Positions 12,101 through 25,700 of a stretch of 64,000 bases of DNA are shown here, one piece after another. The DNA lies in contig NC_079878.1 of assembly GCF_029227915.1 (NCBI RefSeq), forward strand, positions 33,445,501 through 33,509,500, given 5' to 3'. A program made the position numbers and the translations under genes. The stretch's first letter is position 1. The number at the start of each line of letters is the position of its first letter. This stretch comes from Hydractinia symbiolongicarpus (lineage: Eukaryota; Cnidaria; Hydrozoa; Anthoathecata; Hydractiniidae). The notes beneath the pieces were generated by a model. That model was not told the DNA's origin. It did not search any database and was given only the letters and a program-made list of their open reading frames with translations.

Positions 12101-15100
12101 AAGCCCGGGATTTACGGGAAATCGCGAGTTTTCGTTTTCCTGCGATTAAACCTCTTTCATTAACCGTGTCATCAAAAATGAAAATATTTTTGAAAACTAC
12201 AAGTCTCATGCGTTTTAGTGTTGAAAAAAAAATTTAAAAAATCGTTCGGGAAATGAGTTTACTCCCTGGGTACTTTCTTTGTATACATTCGACTATACGG
12301 CCAAGCCCCGGATTTACGGGAAAACGCGGGATTTCGTTTGCCGGCGATTAAACCTTTTTCATTAAGCGTCTCATCAAAAATGAAAACATTTTTTAAAACT
12401 ACAAGTCTCATGCGTTTTAGTGGTGAAAAAATAATTTAAAAAATCGTTCGGGAAATGAGTTTACTCCCTGGGTACTTTATTTGTATACTTTTGACTATAC
12501 GGGCCGAGTCCGGGATTTACGGGAAATCTCGGATTTTCGTTTGCCGGCGATTAAACTGCTTTTATTCAGCGTCTCATCAAAAATGAAAATATTTTTGAAA
12601 ACTACAAGTCTCATGCGTTTTAGTGTTGAAAAAATAATTTAAAAAATCGTTCGGGAAATGAGTTTACTCCCTGGGTACTTTATTTGTATACTTTTGACTA
12701 TACGGGCCGAGTCCGGGATTTACGGGAAATCTCGGATTTTCGTTTGCCGGCGATTAAACCTTTTTCATTAAGCGTCTCATCAAAAATGAAAACATTTTTT
12801 AAAACTACAAGTCTCATGCGTTTTAGTGGTGAAAAAATAATTTAAAAAATCGTTCGGGAAATGAGTTTACTCCCTGGGTACTTTATTTGTATACTTTTGA
12901 CTATACGGGCCGAGTCCGGGATTTACGGGAAATCTCGGATTTTCGTTTGCCGGCGATTAAACTGCTTTTATTCAGCGTCTCATCAAAAATGAAAACATTT
13001 TTGAAAACTTCAAGTCTCATGCGTTTTAGTGGTGAAAAAATAATTTAAAAAATCGTTCGGGAAATGAGTTTACTCCCTGGGTACTTTCTTTGTATACTTT
13101 TGACTATACGGGCCAAGCCGGGATTTACGGGAAATCGCGGGTTTTCGTTTGCCGGCGATTAAACTTCTTTTATTCAGCGTCTCATCAAAAATGAAAACAT
13201 TTTTAAAAACTACAAGTCTCATGCGTTTTAGTGGTGAAAAAATAATTTAAAAAATCGTTCGGGAAATAAGTTTACTCCCTGGGTAATTTCTTTGTATACT
13301 TTTGACTATACGGGCCAAGCCGGGATTTACGGGAAATCGCGGGTTTTCGTTTGCCGGCGATTAAACTTCTTTTATTCAGCGTCTCATCAAAAATGTAAAC
13401 ATTTTTAAAATCTACAAGTCTGATGCGTTTTAGTGGTGAAAAAATAATTTAAAAAATCGTTCTGGAAATGAGTTTACTCACAGGGTACTTTCTTTGTATA
13501 CATTCGACTAAACGGGCCAAGCCCTGGATTTGCGGGAAATCGCGGGTTTTCGTTTTCCGGCAATTAAACCTCTTTCATTAAGCGTGTCATCAAAAATGAA
13601 AATATTTTTGAAAACTACAAGTCTCATGCGTTTTAGTGTTGAAAAAAAAATTTAAAAAATCGTTCGGGAAATGAGTTTACTCCCTGGGTACTTTCTTTGT
13701 ATACATTCGACTATACGGCCAAGCCCCGGATTTACGGGAAAACGCGGGATTTCGTTTGCCGGCGATTAAACCTTTTTCATTAAGCGTCTCATCAAAAATG
13801 AAAACATTTTTTAAAACTACAAGTCTCATGCGTTTTAGTGGTGAAAAAATAATTTAAAAAATCGTTCGGGAAATGAGTTTACTCCCTGGGTACTTTATTT
13901 GTATACTTTTGACTATACGGGCCGAGTCCGGGATTTACGGGAAATCTCGGATTTTCGTTTGCCGGCGATTAAACTGCTTTTATTCAGCGTCTCATCAAAA
14001 ATGAAAACATTTTTGAAAACTACAAGTCTCATGCGTTTTAGTGGTGAAAAAATAATTTAAAAAATCGTTCGGGAAATGAGTTTACTCCCTGGGTACTTTC
14101 TTTGTATACTTTTGACTATACGGGCCGAGTCCGGGATTTACGGGAAATCGCGGATTTTCGTTTGCCGGCGATTAAACTTCTTTTATTCAGCGTCCCATCA
14201 AATATGAAAATATTTTTGATAACTACAAGTCTCATGCGTTTTAGTGTTGAAAAAAAAAATTAAAAAATCGTTCGGGAAATGAGTTTACTCCCTGGGTACT
14301 TTCTTTGTATACATTCGACTATACGGCCAAGCCCCGGATTTACGGGAAAACGCGGGATTTCGTTTGCCGGCGATTAAACCTCTTTCATTAAGCGTCTCAT
14401 CAAAAATGAAAACATTTTTAAAATTTTTAAAAACTACAAGTCTTATGCGTTTTAGTGGTGAAAAAATAATTTAAAAAATCGTTCTGGAAATGTGTTTACT
14501 CCCTGGGTACTTTCTTTGTATACTTTTGACTATACGGGCCGAGTCCGGGATTTACGGGAAATCGCGGATTTTCGTTTGCCGGCGATTAAACTTCTTTTAT
14601 TCAGCGTCTCATCAAAAATGAAAACATTTTTAAAAACTACAAGTCTTATGCGTTTTAGTGGTGAAAAAATAATTTAAAAAATCGTTCTGGAAATGAGTTT
14701 ACTCACAGGGTATTTTCTTTGTATACATTCGACTATACGGGCCAAGCCCGGGATTTACGGGAAATCGCGAGTTTTCGTTTTCCTGCGATTAAACCTCTTT
14801 CATTAACCGTGTCATCAAAAATGAAAATATTTTTGAAAACTACAAGTCTCATGCGTTTTAGTGTTGAAAAAAAAATTTAAAAAATCGTTCGGGAAATGAG
14901 TTTACTCCCTGGGTACTTTCTTTGTATACATTCGACTATACGGCCAAGCCCCGGATTTACGGGAAAACGCGGGATTTCGTTTGCCGGCGATTAAACCTTT
15001 TTCATTAAGCGTCTCATCAAAAATGAAAACATTTTTTAAAACTACAAGTCTCATGCGTTTTAGTGGTGAAAAAATAATTTAAAAAATCGTTCGGGAAATG

Positions 15101-16900
15101 AGTTTACTCCCTGGGTACTTTATTTGTATACTTTTGACTATACGGGCCGAGTCCGGGATTTACGGGAAATCTCGGATTTTCGTTTGCCGGCGATTAAACT
15201 GCTTTTATTCAGCGTCTCATCAAAAATGAAAACATTTTTGAAAACTACAAGTCTCATGCGTTTTAGTGGTGAAAAAATAATTTAAAAAATCGTTCGGGAA
15301 ATGAGTTTACTCCCTGGGTACTTTCTTTGTATACTTTTGACTATACGGGCCGAGTCCGGGATTTACGGGAAATCGCGGATTTTCGTTTGCCGGCGATTAA
15401 ACTTATTTTATTCAGCGTCCCATCAAATATGAAAATATTTTTGATAACTACAAGTCTCATGCGTTTTAGTGTTGAAAAAAAAAATTAAAAAATCGTTCGG
15501 GAAATGAGTTTACTCCCTGGGTACTTTCTTTGTATACATTCGACTATACGGCCAAGCCCCGGATTTACGGGAAAACGCGGGATTTCGTTTGCCGGCGATT
15601 AAACCTCTTTCATTAAGCGTCTCATCAAAAATGAAAACATTTTTAAAATTTTTAAAAACTACAAGTCTTATGCGTTTTAGTGGTGAAAAAATAATTTAAA
15701 AAATCGTTCTGGAAATGTGTTTACTCCCTGGGTACTTTCTTTGTATACTTTTGACTATACGGGCCGAGTCCGGGATTTACGGGAAATCGCGGATTTTCGT
15801 TTGCCGGCGATTAAACTTCTTTTATTCAGCGTCCCATCAAATATGAAAATATTTTTGATAACTACAAGTCTCATGCGTTTTAGTGTTGAAAAAAAAATTT
15901 AAAAAATCGTTCGGGAAATGAGTTTACTCCCTGGGTACTTTCTTTGTATACATTCGACTATACGGCCAAGCCCCGGATTTACGGGAAAACGCGGGATTTC
16001 GTTTGCCGGCGATTAAACCTCTTTCATTAAGCGTCTCATCAAAAATGAAAACATTTTTAAAATTTTTAAAAACTACAAGTCTTATGCGTTTTAGTGGTGA
16101 AAAAATAATTTTAAAAATCGTTCTGGAAATGAGTTTACTCCCTGGGTACTTTCTTTGTATACTTTTGACTATACGGGCCGAGTCCGGGATTTACGGGAAA
16201 TCGCGGATTTTCGTTTGCCGGCGATTAAACTTCTTTTATTCAGCGTCTCATCAAAAATGAAAACATTTTTAAAAACTACAAGTCTTATGCGTTTTAGTGG
16301 TGAAAAAATAATTTAAAAAATCGTTCTGGAAATGAGTTTACTCACAGGGTACTTTCTTTGTATACATTCGACTATACGGGCCAAGCCCGGGATTTACGGG
16401 AAATCGCGAGTTTTCGTTTTCCTGCGATTAAACCTCTTTCATTAACCGTGTCATCAAAAATGAAAATATTTTTGAAAACTACAAGTCTCATGCGTTTTAG
16501 TGTTGAAAAAAAAATTTAAAAAATCGTTTGGGAAATGAGTTTACTCCCTGGGTACTTTCTTTGTATACATTCGACTATACGGCCAAGCCCCGGATTTACG
16601 GGAAAACGCGGGATTTCGTTTGCCGGCGATTAAACCTCTTTCATTAAGCGTCTCATCAAAAATGAAAACATTTTTTAAAACTACAAGTCTCATGCGTTTT
16701 AGTGGTGAAAAAAAAATTTAAAAAATCGTTCGGGAAATGAGTTTACTCCCTGGGTACTTTATTTGTATACTTTTGACTATACGGGCCGAGTCCGGGATTT
16801 ACGGTAAATCGCGGATTTTCGTTTGCCGGCGATTAAACTGCTTTTATTCAGCGTCCCATCAAATATGAAAATAATTTTGAAAACTACAAGTCTCATGCGT
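6119..16900 (+). repeat. Block rich in the CATTAAGCG / GTGTTGAAAA monomer family
   Basis: Many monomers here have CTCTTTCATTAAGCG or CTTTTTCATTAAGCG, TTTTAGTGTTGAAAAAAAA, and a shortened TACGGCCAAGCCCCGG followed by GGGAAAACGCGGGATTTCG. Several carry a 9-bp duplication giving ATTTTTAAAATTTTTAAAAA (near 8090, 9920, 10338, 11361, 11777, 14419, 15649 and 16055). Long repeats recur inside the block. For example, CTGGATTTACGGG occurs near 6185, 7196 and 9231, with spacings of 1,011 and 2,035 bp (5 and 10 monomers). A shorter version of this block is at about 47.9-52.9 kb. Edges are approximate, and single family members also occur at 19-23 kb. Confidence 0.75.
16630..16633. other. Paralogous empty site of the MITE
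   Basis: The uninterrupted CGATTAAACCTC at this place matches the flanks of the MITE. Left flank positions differ by 35,230 (51860 against 16630). Right flank positions differ by 35,975 (52609 against 16634). The difference is exactly 745, which is 741 plus the 4-bp duplication. Both flanks share rarer variants: CGTTTGGGAAATG upstream, and GGTAAATCGCGG and GAAAATAATTTTG downstream. This is a related empty site inside the same window. Confidence 0.92.
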
Positions 16901-19900
16901 TTTAGTGTTGAAAAAAAAATTTAAAAAATCGTTCGGGAAATGAGTTTACTCCCTGGGTACTTTCTTTGTATACATTCGACTATACGGCCAAGCCCCGGAT
17001 TTACGGGAAAACGCGGGAATTCATTTGCCGGCGATTAAACTTCTTTTATTCAGCGTCTCATCAAAAATGAAAACATTTTTGAAAACTAAAAGTCTCATGC
17101 GTTTTAGTGGTGAAAAAATAATTTAAAAAATCGTTCGGGAAATGAGTTTATTCCCTGGGTACTTTCTTTGTATACTTTTGACTATACGGGCCTAGTCCGG
17201 GATTTTCGGGAAATCGCGGATTTTCGTTTGCCGGCGATTAAACTTCTTTTATTCAGCGTCTCATCAAAAATGAAAACACTTTTAAAAACTACAAGTCTTA
17301 TGCGTTTTAGTGGTGAAAATATAATTTAAAAAATCGTTCTGGAAATGAGTTCACTCCCTGGGTACTTTCTTTGTACACTTTTGACTATACGGGCCGAGTC
17401 CGGGATTTGGGGAAATCGCAGGTTTTCGTTTGCCGGCGATTAAACTGCTTTTATTCAGCGTCCCACCAAAAATGAAAACATTTTTGAAAACTACAAGAGT
17501 CATGCGTTTTAGTGGTGAAAAAATAATTTAAAAAATCGTTCGGGAAATGAGTTTACTCCCTGGGTACTTTCTTTGTATACTTTTGACTATACGGGCCAGG
17601 CCGGGATTTACGGGAAATCGCGGGTTTCGTTTGCCGGCGATTAAACTTCTTTTATTCAGCGTCTCATCAAAAATGAAAACATTTTTAAAAACTACAAGTC
17701 TTATGCGTTTTAGTGGTGAAAAAATAATTTAAAAAATCGTTCTGGAAATGAGTTTACTCCCTGGGTACTTCCTTTGTATACTTTTGACTATACGGGCCAA
17801 GTCGGGATTTACGGGAAATCGCGGGTTTTCGTTTGCCGGCGATTAAACTTCTTTTATTCAGCGTCTCATCAAAAATGAAAACATTTTTAAAAACTACAAG
17901 TCTTATGCGTTTTAGTGGTGAAAAAATAATTTAAAAAATCGTTCTGGAAATGAGTTTACTCACAGGGTACTTTCTTTGTATACATTCGACTATACTGGCC
18001 AAACCTGGGATTTACGGGAAATCGCGGGTTTTCTTTTGCCGGCGATTAAACTTCTTTTATTCAGCGTCTCATCAAAAATGAAAACATTTTTGAAAACTAC
18101 AAGTCTCATGCGTTTTAGTGGTGAAAAAATAATTTAAAAAATCGTTCGGGAAATGATTTTACTCCCTGGGTACTTTCTTTGTATACTTTTGACTATACGG
18201 GCCAAGCCGGGATTTACGGGAAATCGCGGGTTTTCGTTTGCCGGCGATTAAACTTCTTTTATTCAGCGTCTCATCAAAAATGAAAACATTTTTAAAAACT
18301 ACAAGTCTCATGGGCTTTAGTGGTAAAAAAATAATTTAAAAAATCGTTCTGGAAATGAGTTTACTCCCTGGGTACTTTCTTTGTATACTTTTGACTATAC
18401 GGGCCAAGCCGGGATTTACGGGAAATCGCGGGTTTTCGTTTGCCGGCGATTAAACTTCTTTTATTCAGCGTCTCATCAAAAATGAAAACATTTTTAAAAA
18501 CTACAAGTCTCATGGGCTTTAGTGGTAAAAAAATAATTTAAAAAATCGTTCTGGAAATGAGTTTACTTACAGGGTACTTTCTTTGTATACATTCGACTAT
18601 ACGTGCCAAGCCCGGGATTTACGGGAAATCGCGGGTGTTCGTTTGCCAGCGATTAAACTTCTTTTATTTAGAGTCTCATCCAAAATGAAAACATTTTTGA
18701 AAACTACAAGTCTCATGCGATTTAGTGGTGAAAAAATAATTTAAAAAATCGTTCGGAAAATGAGTTTACTCCCTGGGTACTTTCTTTGTATACTTTTGAC
18801 TATACGGGCCAAGCCGGGATTTACGGGAAATCGCGGGTTTTCGTTTGCCGGCGATTAAACTTCTTTTATTCAGCGTCTCATCAAAAATGTAAACATTTTT
18901 AAAAACTACAAGTCTGATGCGTTATAGTGGTGAAAAAATAATTTAAAAAATCGTTGTGGAAATGAGTTTACTTACAGGGTACTTTCTTTGTATACATTCG
19001 ACTATACGGGCCAAGCCCGGGATTTACGGGAAATCGCGGGCTTTCGTTTTCCGGCGATTAAACCTCTTTCATTAAGCGTGTCATCAAAAATGAAAACATT
19101 TTTGAAAACTACAAGTCTCATGCGTTTTAGTGTTGAAAAAAAAATTTAAAAAATCGTTCGGGAAATGAGTTTACTCCCTGGGTACTTTCTTTGTATACAT
19201 TCGACTATACGTGCCAAGCCCGGGATTTACGGGAAATCGCGGGTTTTCGTTTGCCGGCGATTAAACCTCTTTCATTAAGCGTGTCATCAAAAATGAAAAC
19301 ATTTTTGAAAACTACAAGTCTCATGCGTTTTAGTGTTGAAAAAAAAATTTAAAAAATCGTTCGGGAAATGAGTTTACTCCCTGGGTACTTTCTTTGTATA
19401 CATTCGACTATACGTGCCAAGCCCGGGATTTACGGGAAATCGCGGGTTTTCGTTTGCCGGCGATTAAACTTCTTTTATTCAACGTCTCATCAAAAATGTA
19501 AACATTTTTAAAAACTACAAGTCTGATGCGTTTTAGTGGTGAAAAAATAATTTAAAAAATCGTTCTGGAAATGAGTTTACTCACAGGGTACTTTCTTTGT
19601 ATACATTCGACTATACGGGCCAAGCCCGGGATTTACGGGAAATCGCGGGTTTTCGTTTTCCGGCGATTAAACCTCTTTCATTAGGCGTGTCATCAAAATT
19701 GAAAACATTTTTGAAAACTACAAGTCTCATGCGTTTTAGTGTTGAAAAAAAAATTTAAAAAATCGTTCGGAAAATGAGTTTACTCCCTGGGTACTTTCTT
19801 TGTATACATGCGACTATACGGGCCAAGCCGGGATTTACGGGAAATCGCGGGTTTTCGTTTGCCGGCGATTAAACTTCTTTTATTCAGCGTCTCATCAAAA

Positions 19901-21942
19901 ATGAAAACATTTTTAAAAACTAAAAGTCTTATGCGTTTTAGTGGTGAAAAAATAATTTAAAAAATCGTTCGGGAAATGAATTTACTCCCTGGGTACTTTC
20001 TTTGTATACTTTTGACTATGCGGGCCAAATCGGGATTTACGGAAAATCGCGGGTTTTCGTTTGGCGGCGATTAAACTTCTTTTATTCAGCGTCTCATCAA
20101 AGATGAAAACATTTTTAAAAACTACAAGTCTTATGCGTTTTAGTGGTGAAAAAGTAATTTAAAAAATCGTTCTGGAAATGAGTTTACTCACAGGGTACTT
20201 TCTTTGTATACATTCGACTATACGTGCCAAGCCCGGGATTTACGGGAAATCGCGGGTTTTCGTTTGCCGGCGATTGAACTTCTTTTATTCAGCGTCTTAT
20301 CAAAAATGAAAACATTTTTGAAAACTACAAGTCTCATGCGTTTTAGTGGTGAAAAAATAATTTAAAAAATCGTTCGGGAAATGAATTTACTCCCTGGGTA
20401 CTTTCTTTGTATACTTTTGACTATACGGGCCAAATCGGGATTTACGGAAAATCGCGGGTTTTCGTTTGCCGGCGATTAAACTTCTTTTATTCAGCGTCTC
20501 ATCAAAAATTAAAACATTTTTAAAAACTAAAAGTCTTATGCGTTTTAGTGGTGAAAAAATAATTTAAAAAATCGTTCGGGAAATGAACTTACTCCCTGGG
20601 TACTTTCTTTGTATACTTTTGACTATACGGGCCAAATCGGGATTTACGGAAAATCGCGGGTTTTCGTTTGGCGGCGATTAAACTTCTTTTATCCAGCGTC
20701 TCATCAAAGATGAAAACATTTTTAAAAACTACAAGTCTTATGCGTTTTAGTGGTGAAAAAATAATTTAAAAAATCGTTCTGGAAATGAGTTTACTCACAG
20801 GGTACTTTCTTTGTATACATTCGACTATACGTGCCAAGCCCGGGATTTACGGGAAATCGCGGGTTTTCGTTTGCCGGCGATTGAACTTCTTTTATTCAGC
20901 GTCTTATCAAAAATGAAAACATTTTTGAAAACTACAAGTTTCATGCGTTTTAGTGGTGAAAAAATAATTTAAAAAATCGTTCGGGAAATGAATTTACTCC
21001 CTGGGTACTTTCTTTGTATACTTTTGACTATACGGCCAAATCAGGATTTACGGAAAATCGCGGGTTTTCGTTTGCCGGCGATTAAACTTCTTTTATTCAG
21101 CGTCTCATCAAAAATGAAAACATTTTTAAAAACTAAAAGTCTTATGCGTTTTAGTGGGGAAAATATAATTTAAAAAATCGTTCTGGAAATGTGTTTACTC
21201 CCTGGGTACTTTCTTTGTATACTTTTGACTATACGGGCCGAGTTCGGGATTTAGGGAAATCGCAGGTTTTCGTTTGCCGGCGATTAAACTGCTTTTATTC
21301 AGCGTCTCATCAAAAATGAAAACATTTTTGAAAACTACAAGTCTGATGCGTTTTAGTGGTGAAAAATAATTTAAAAAATTGTTCGGGAAATAATTTTACT
21401 CCCTGGGTACTTTCTTTGTATACTTTTGACTATACGGGCCAAATCGGGATTTACGGAAAATCGCGGGTTTTCGTTTGCCGGCGATTAAACTTCTTTTATT
21501 CAGCGTCTCATCAAAAATGAAAACATTTTTAAAAACTACAAGTCTTATGCGTTTTAGTGGTGAAAAAATAATTTAAAAAATCGTTCTGGAAATGAGTTTA
21601 CTCACAGGGTACTTTCTTTGTATACATTCGACTATACGTGCCAAGCCCGGGATTTACGGGAAATCGCGGGTTTTCGTTTGCCGGCGATTAAACTTCTTTT
21701 ATTCAGCGTCTTATCAAAAATGAAAACATTTTTGAAACCTACAAGTCTCATGCGTTTTAGTGGTGAAAAAATAATTTAAAAAATCGTTCGGGAAATGAAT
21801 TTACTCCCTGGGTACTTTCTTTGTATACTTTTGACTATACGGGCCAAATCGGGATTTACGGAAAATCGCGGGTTTTCGTTTGCCGGCGATTAAACTTCTT
21901 TTATTCAACGTCTCATCAAAAATGAAAACATTTTTAAAAACT

Positions 21943-22348
21943 AAAAGTCTCATGGGCTTTAGTGGTGAAAAAATAATTTAAAAAATCGTTCTGGAAATGA
22001 GTTTACTCACAGGGTAATTTCTTTGTATACATTCGACTATACGTGCCAAGCCCAGGATTTACGGGAAATCGCGGGTTTTCGTTTGCCAGCGATTAAGCTT
22101 CTTTTATTCAGCGTCTCATCAAAAATGTAAACATTTTTAAAAACTACAAGTCTGATGCGTTTTAGTGGTGAAAAAATAATATAAAAAATCGTTCTGGAAA
22201 TGAGTTTACTCACAGGGTACTTTCTTTGTATACATTTGACTATACGGGCCAAGCCCGGGATTTACGGGAAATCGCGGGTTTTCATTTTCCGGCGATTAAA
22301 CCTCTTTTATTAAGCGTGTCATCAAAAATGAAAACATTTTTGAAAACT
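21943..22348 (+). repeat. 406-bp dimer duplication, unit 1
   Basis: Two monomers repeated in direct tandem at 22349-22754. Shared marks are AAAAGTCTCATGGGC, the GGGTAATTTC variant, CCCAGGATTT, GATTAAGCTTC, ATGTAAACATTTTT and CATTTTCCGGCG. The second macro-copy (near 59.1-59.5 kb) has only one such unit. Confidence 0.88.
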
Positions 22349-22754
22349 AAAAGTCTCATGGGCTTTAGTGGTGAAAAGATAATTTAAAAAATCGTTCTGG
22401 AAATGAGTTTACTCACAGGGTAATTTCTTTGTATACATTCGACTATACGTGCCAAGCCCAGGATTTACGGGAAATCGCGGGTTTTCGTTTGCCAGCGATT
22501 AAGCTTCTTTTATTCAGCGTCTCATCAAAAATGTAAACATTTTTAAAAACTACAAGTCTGATGCGTTTTAGTGGTGAAAAAATAATATAAAAAATCGTTC
22601 TGGAAATGAGTTTACTCACAGGGTACTTTCTTTGTATACATTTGACTATACGGGCCAAGCCCGGGATTTACGGGAAATCGCGGGTTTTCATTTTCCGGCG
22701 ATTAAACCTCTTTTATTAAGCGTGTCATCAAAAATGAAAACATTTTTGAAAACT
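22349..22754 (+). repeat. 406-bp dimer duplication, unit 2
   Basis: Direct repeat of 21943-22348 with almost no differences seen (GAAAAGATAATTT here against GAAAAAATAATTT). It ends where ACTACAAGTCTC replaces ACTAAAAGTCTC. Confidence 0.88.
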
Positions 22755-25700
22755 ACAAGTCTCATGCGTTTTAGTGTTGAAAAAAAAATTTAAAAAATCG
22801 TTCGGGAAATGAGTTTACTCCCTGGGTACTTTCTTTGTATACATTCGACTATACGGCCAAGCCCCGGATTTACGGGAAAACGCGGATTTCGTTTGCCGGC
22901 GATTAAACCTCTTTCATTAAGCGTCCCATCAAATATGAAAATGTTTTTAAAAACTACAAGTCTCATGCGATTAGTGGTAAAAAAATAATATAAAAAATCG
23001 TTCGGGAAATGAGTTTACTCCCTGGGTACTTTCTTTGTATACTTTTGACTATACGGGCCAAGCCCGGGATTTACGGGAAATCGCGGGTTTTCGTTTGCCG
23101 GCGATTAAACTTCTTTTATTCAGCGTCTCATCAAAAATGAAAACATTTTTGAAAACTACAAGTCTTATGCGTTTTAGTGGTAAAATAATAATTTAAAAAA
23201 TCGTTCTGGAAATGAGTTTACTCCCTGGGTACTTTCTTTAAATACTTTTGACTATACGGGCCGAGTCCGGGATTTACGGGAAATCGCGGATTTTCGTTTG
23301 CCGGCGATTAAACTGCTTTTATTCAGCGTCTCATCAAAAATGAAAACATTTTTGAAAACTACAAGTCTCATGCGTTTTAGTGGTGAAAAAATAATTTAAA
23401 AAATCGTTCGGGAAATGAGTTTACTCCCTGGGTACTTTCTTTGTATACTTTTGACTATACGGGCCAAGCCGGGATTTACGGGAAATCGCGGGTTTTCGTT
23501 TGCCGGCGATTAACCTTCTTTTATTCAGCGTCCCATCAAATATGAAAATATTTTTGAAAACTACAAGTCTCATGCGTTTAGTGGTAAAAAAATAATATAA
23601 AAAATCGTTCGGGAAATGAGTTTACTCCCTGGGTACTTTCTTTGTATACTTTTGACTATACGGGCCGAGTCCGAGATTTACGGGAAATCGCGGATTTTCG
23701 TTTGCCGGCGATTAAACTTCTTTTATTCAACGTCCCATCAAATATGAAAATATTTTTGAAAACTACAAGTCTCATGCGTTTAGTGGTAAAAAAATAATAT
23801 AAAAAATCGTTCGGGAAATGATTTTACTCCCTGGGTACTTTCTTTGTATACTTTTGACTATACGGGCCAAGCCCGGGATTTACGGAAAATCGCGGGTTTT
23901 TGTTTGCCGGCGATTAAACTTCTTTTATTCAGCGTCTCATCAAAAATGAAAACATTTTTAAAAACTACAAGTCTTATGCGTTTTAGTGGTGAAAAAATAA
24001 TTTAAAAAATCGTTCTGGAAATGAGTTTACTCCCTGGGTACTTTCTTTGTATACTTTTGACTATACAGGCCAAGCCGGGATTTACAGGAAATCGCGGGTT
24101 TTCGTTTGCCGGCGATTAAACTTCTTTTATTCAGCGTCTCATCAAAAATGTAAACATTTTTAAAAACTACAAGTCTGATGCGTTTTAGTGGTGAAAAAAT
24201 AATATAAAAAATCGTTCTGGAAATGAGTTTACTCACAGGGTACTTTCTTTGTATACATTTGACTATACGGGCCAAGCCCGGGATTTACGGGAAATCGCGG
24301 GTTTTCATTTTCCGGGGATTAAACCTCTTTTATTAAGCGTGTCATCAAAAATGAAAACATTTTTGAAAACTACAAGTCTCATGCGTTTTAGTGTTGAAAA
24401 AAAAATTTAAAAAATCGTTCGGGAAATGAGTTTACTCCCTGGGTACTTTCTTTGTATACTTTCGACTATACGGCCAAGCCCCGGATTTACGGGAAAACGC
24501 GGGATTTCGTTTGCCGGCGATTAAACCTCTTTTATTCAGCGTCCCATCAAATATGAAAATATTTTTGAAAACTACAAGTCTCATGCGTTTAGTGGTAAAA
24601 AAATAATATAAAAAATCGTTCGGGAAATGAGTTTACTCCCTGGGTACTTTCTTTGTATACTTTTGACTATACGGGCCAAGCCCGGGATTTACGGGAAATC
24701 GCGGGTTTTCGTTTGCCGGCGATTAAACTTCTTTTATTCAGCGTCTCATCAAAAATGAAAACATTTTTAAAAACTACAAGTCTTATGCGTTTTAGTGGTG
24801 AAAAAATAATTTAAAAAATCGTTCTGGAAATGAGTTTACTCCCTGGGTACTTTCTTTGTATACTTTTGATTATACGGGCCGAGTCCGGGGTTTAGGGAAA
24901 TCGCAGGTTTTCGTTTGCCGGCGATTAAACTTCTTTTATTCAGCGTCTCATCAAAAATGAAAACATTTTTAAAAGCTACAAGTCTTATGCGTTTTAGTGG
25001 TGAAAAAATAATTTAAAAAATCGTTCTGGAAATGAGTTTACTCACTGGGTACTTTCTTTGTATACATTCGACTATACGTGCCAAGCCCGGGATTTACGAG
25101 AAATCGCGGGTTTTCGTTTGCCGGCGATTAAACTTCTTTTATTCTGCGTCTCATCAAAAATGAAAACATTTTTGAAAACTACAAGTCTCATGCGTTTTAG
25201 TGGTGAAAAAATAATTTAAAAAATTGTTCGGGAAATGAGTTTAATCCCTGGGTACTTTCTTTGTATACTTTTGACTATACGGGCCAAGCTGGGATTTACG
25301 GGAAATCTCGAGTTTTCGTTTGCCGGCGATTAAACTTCTTTTATTCAGCGTCTCATCAAAAATGAAAACATTTTTAAAAACTACAAGTCTTATGCGTTTT
25401 AGTGGTGAAAAAATAATTTAAAAAATCGTTCTGGAAATGAGTTTACTCCCTGGGTAATTTATTTGTATACTTTTGACTATACAGGCCGAGTCCGGGATTT
25501 ACGGGAAATCGCGGATTTTCGTTTGCCGGCGATTAAACTGCTTTTATTCAGCGTCTCATCAAAAATGAAAACATTTTTGAAAACTACAAGTCTCATGCGT
25601 TTTAGTGGTGAAAAAATAATTTAAAAAATCGTTCGGGAAATGAGTTTACTCCCTGGGTACTTTCTTTGTATACTTTTGACTATACGGGCCAAGCCGGGAT

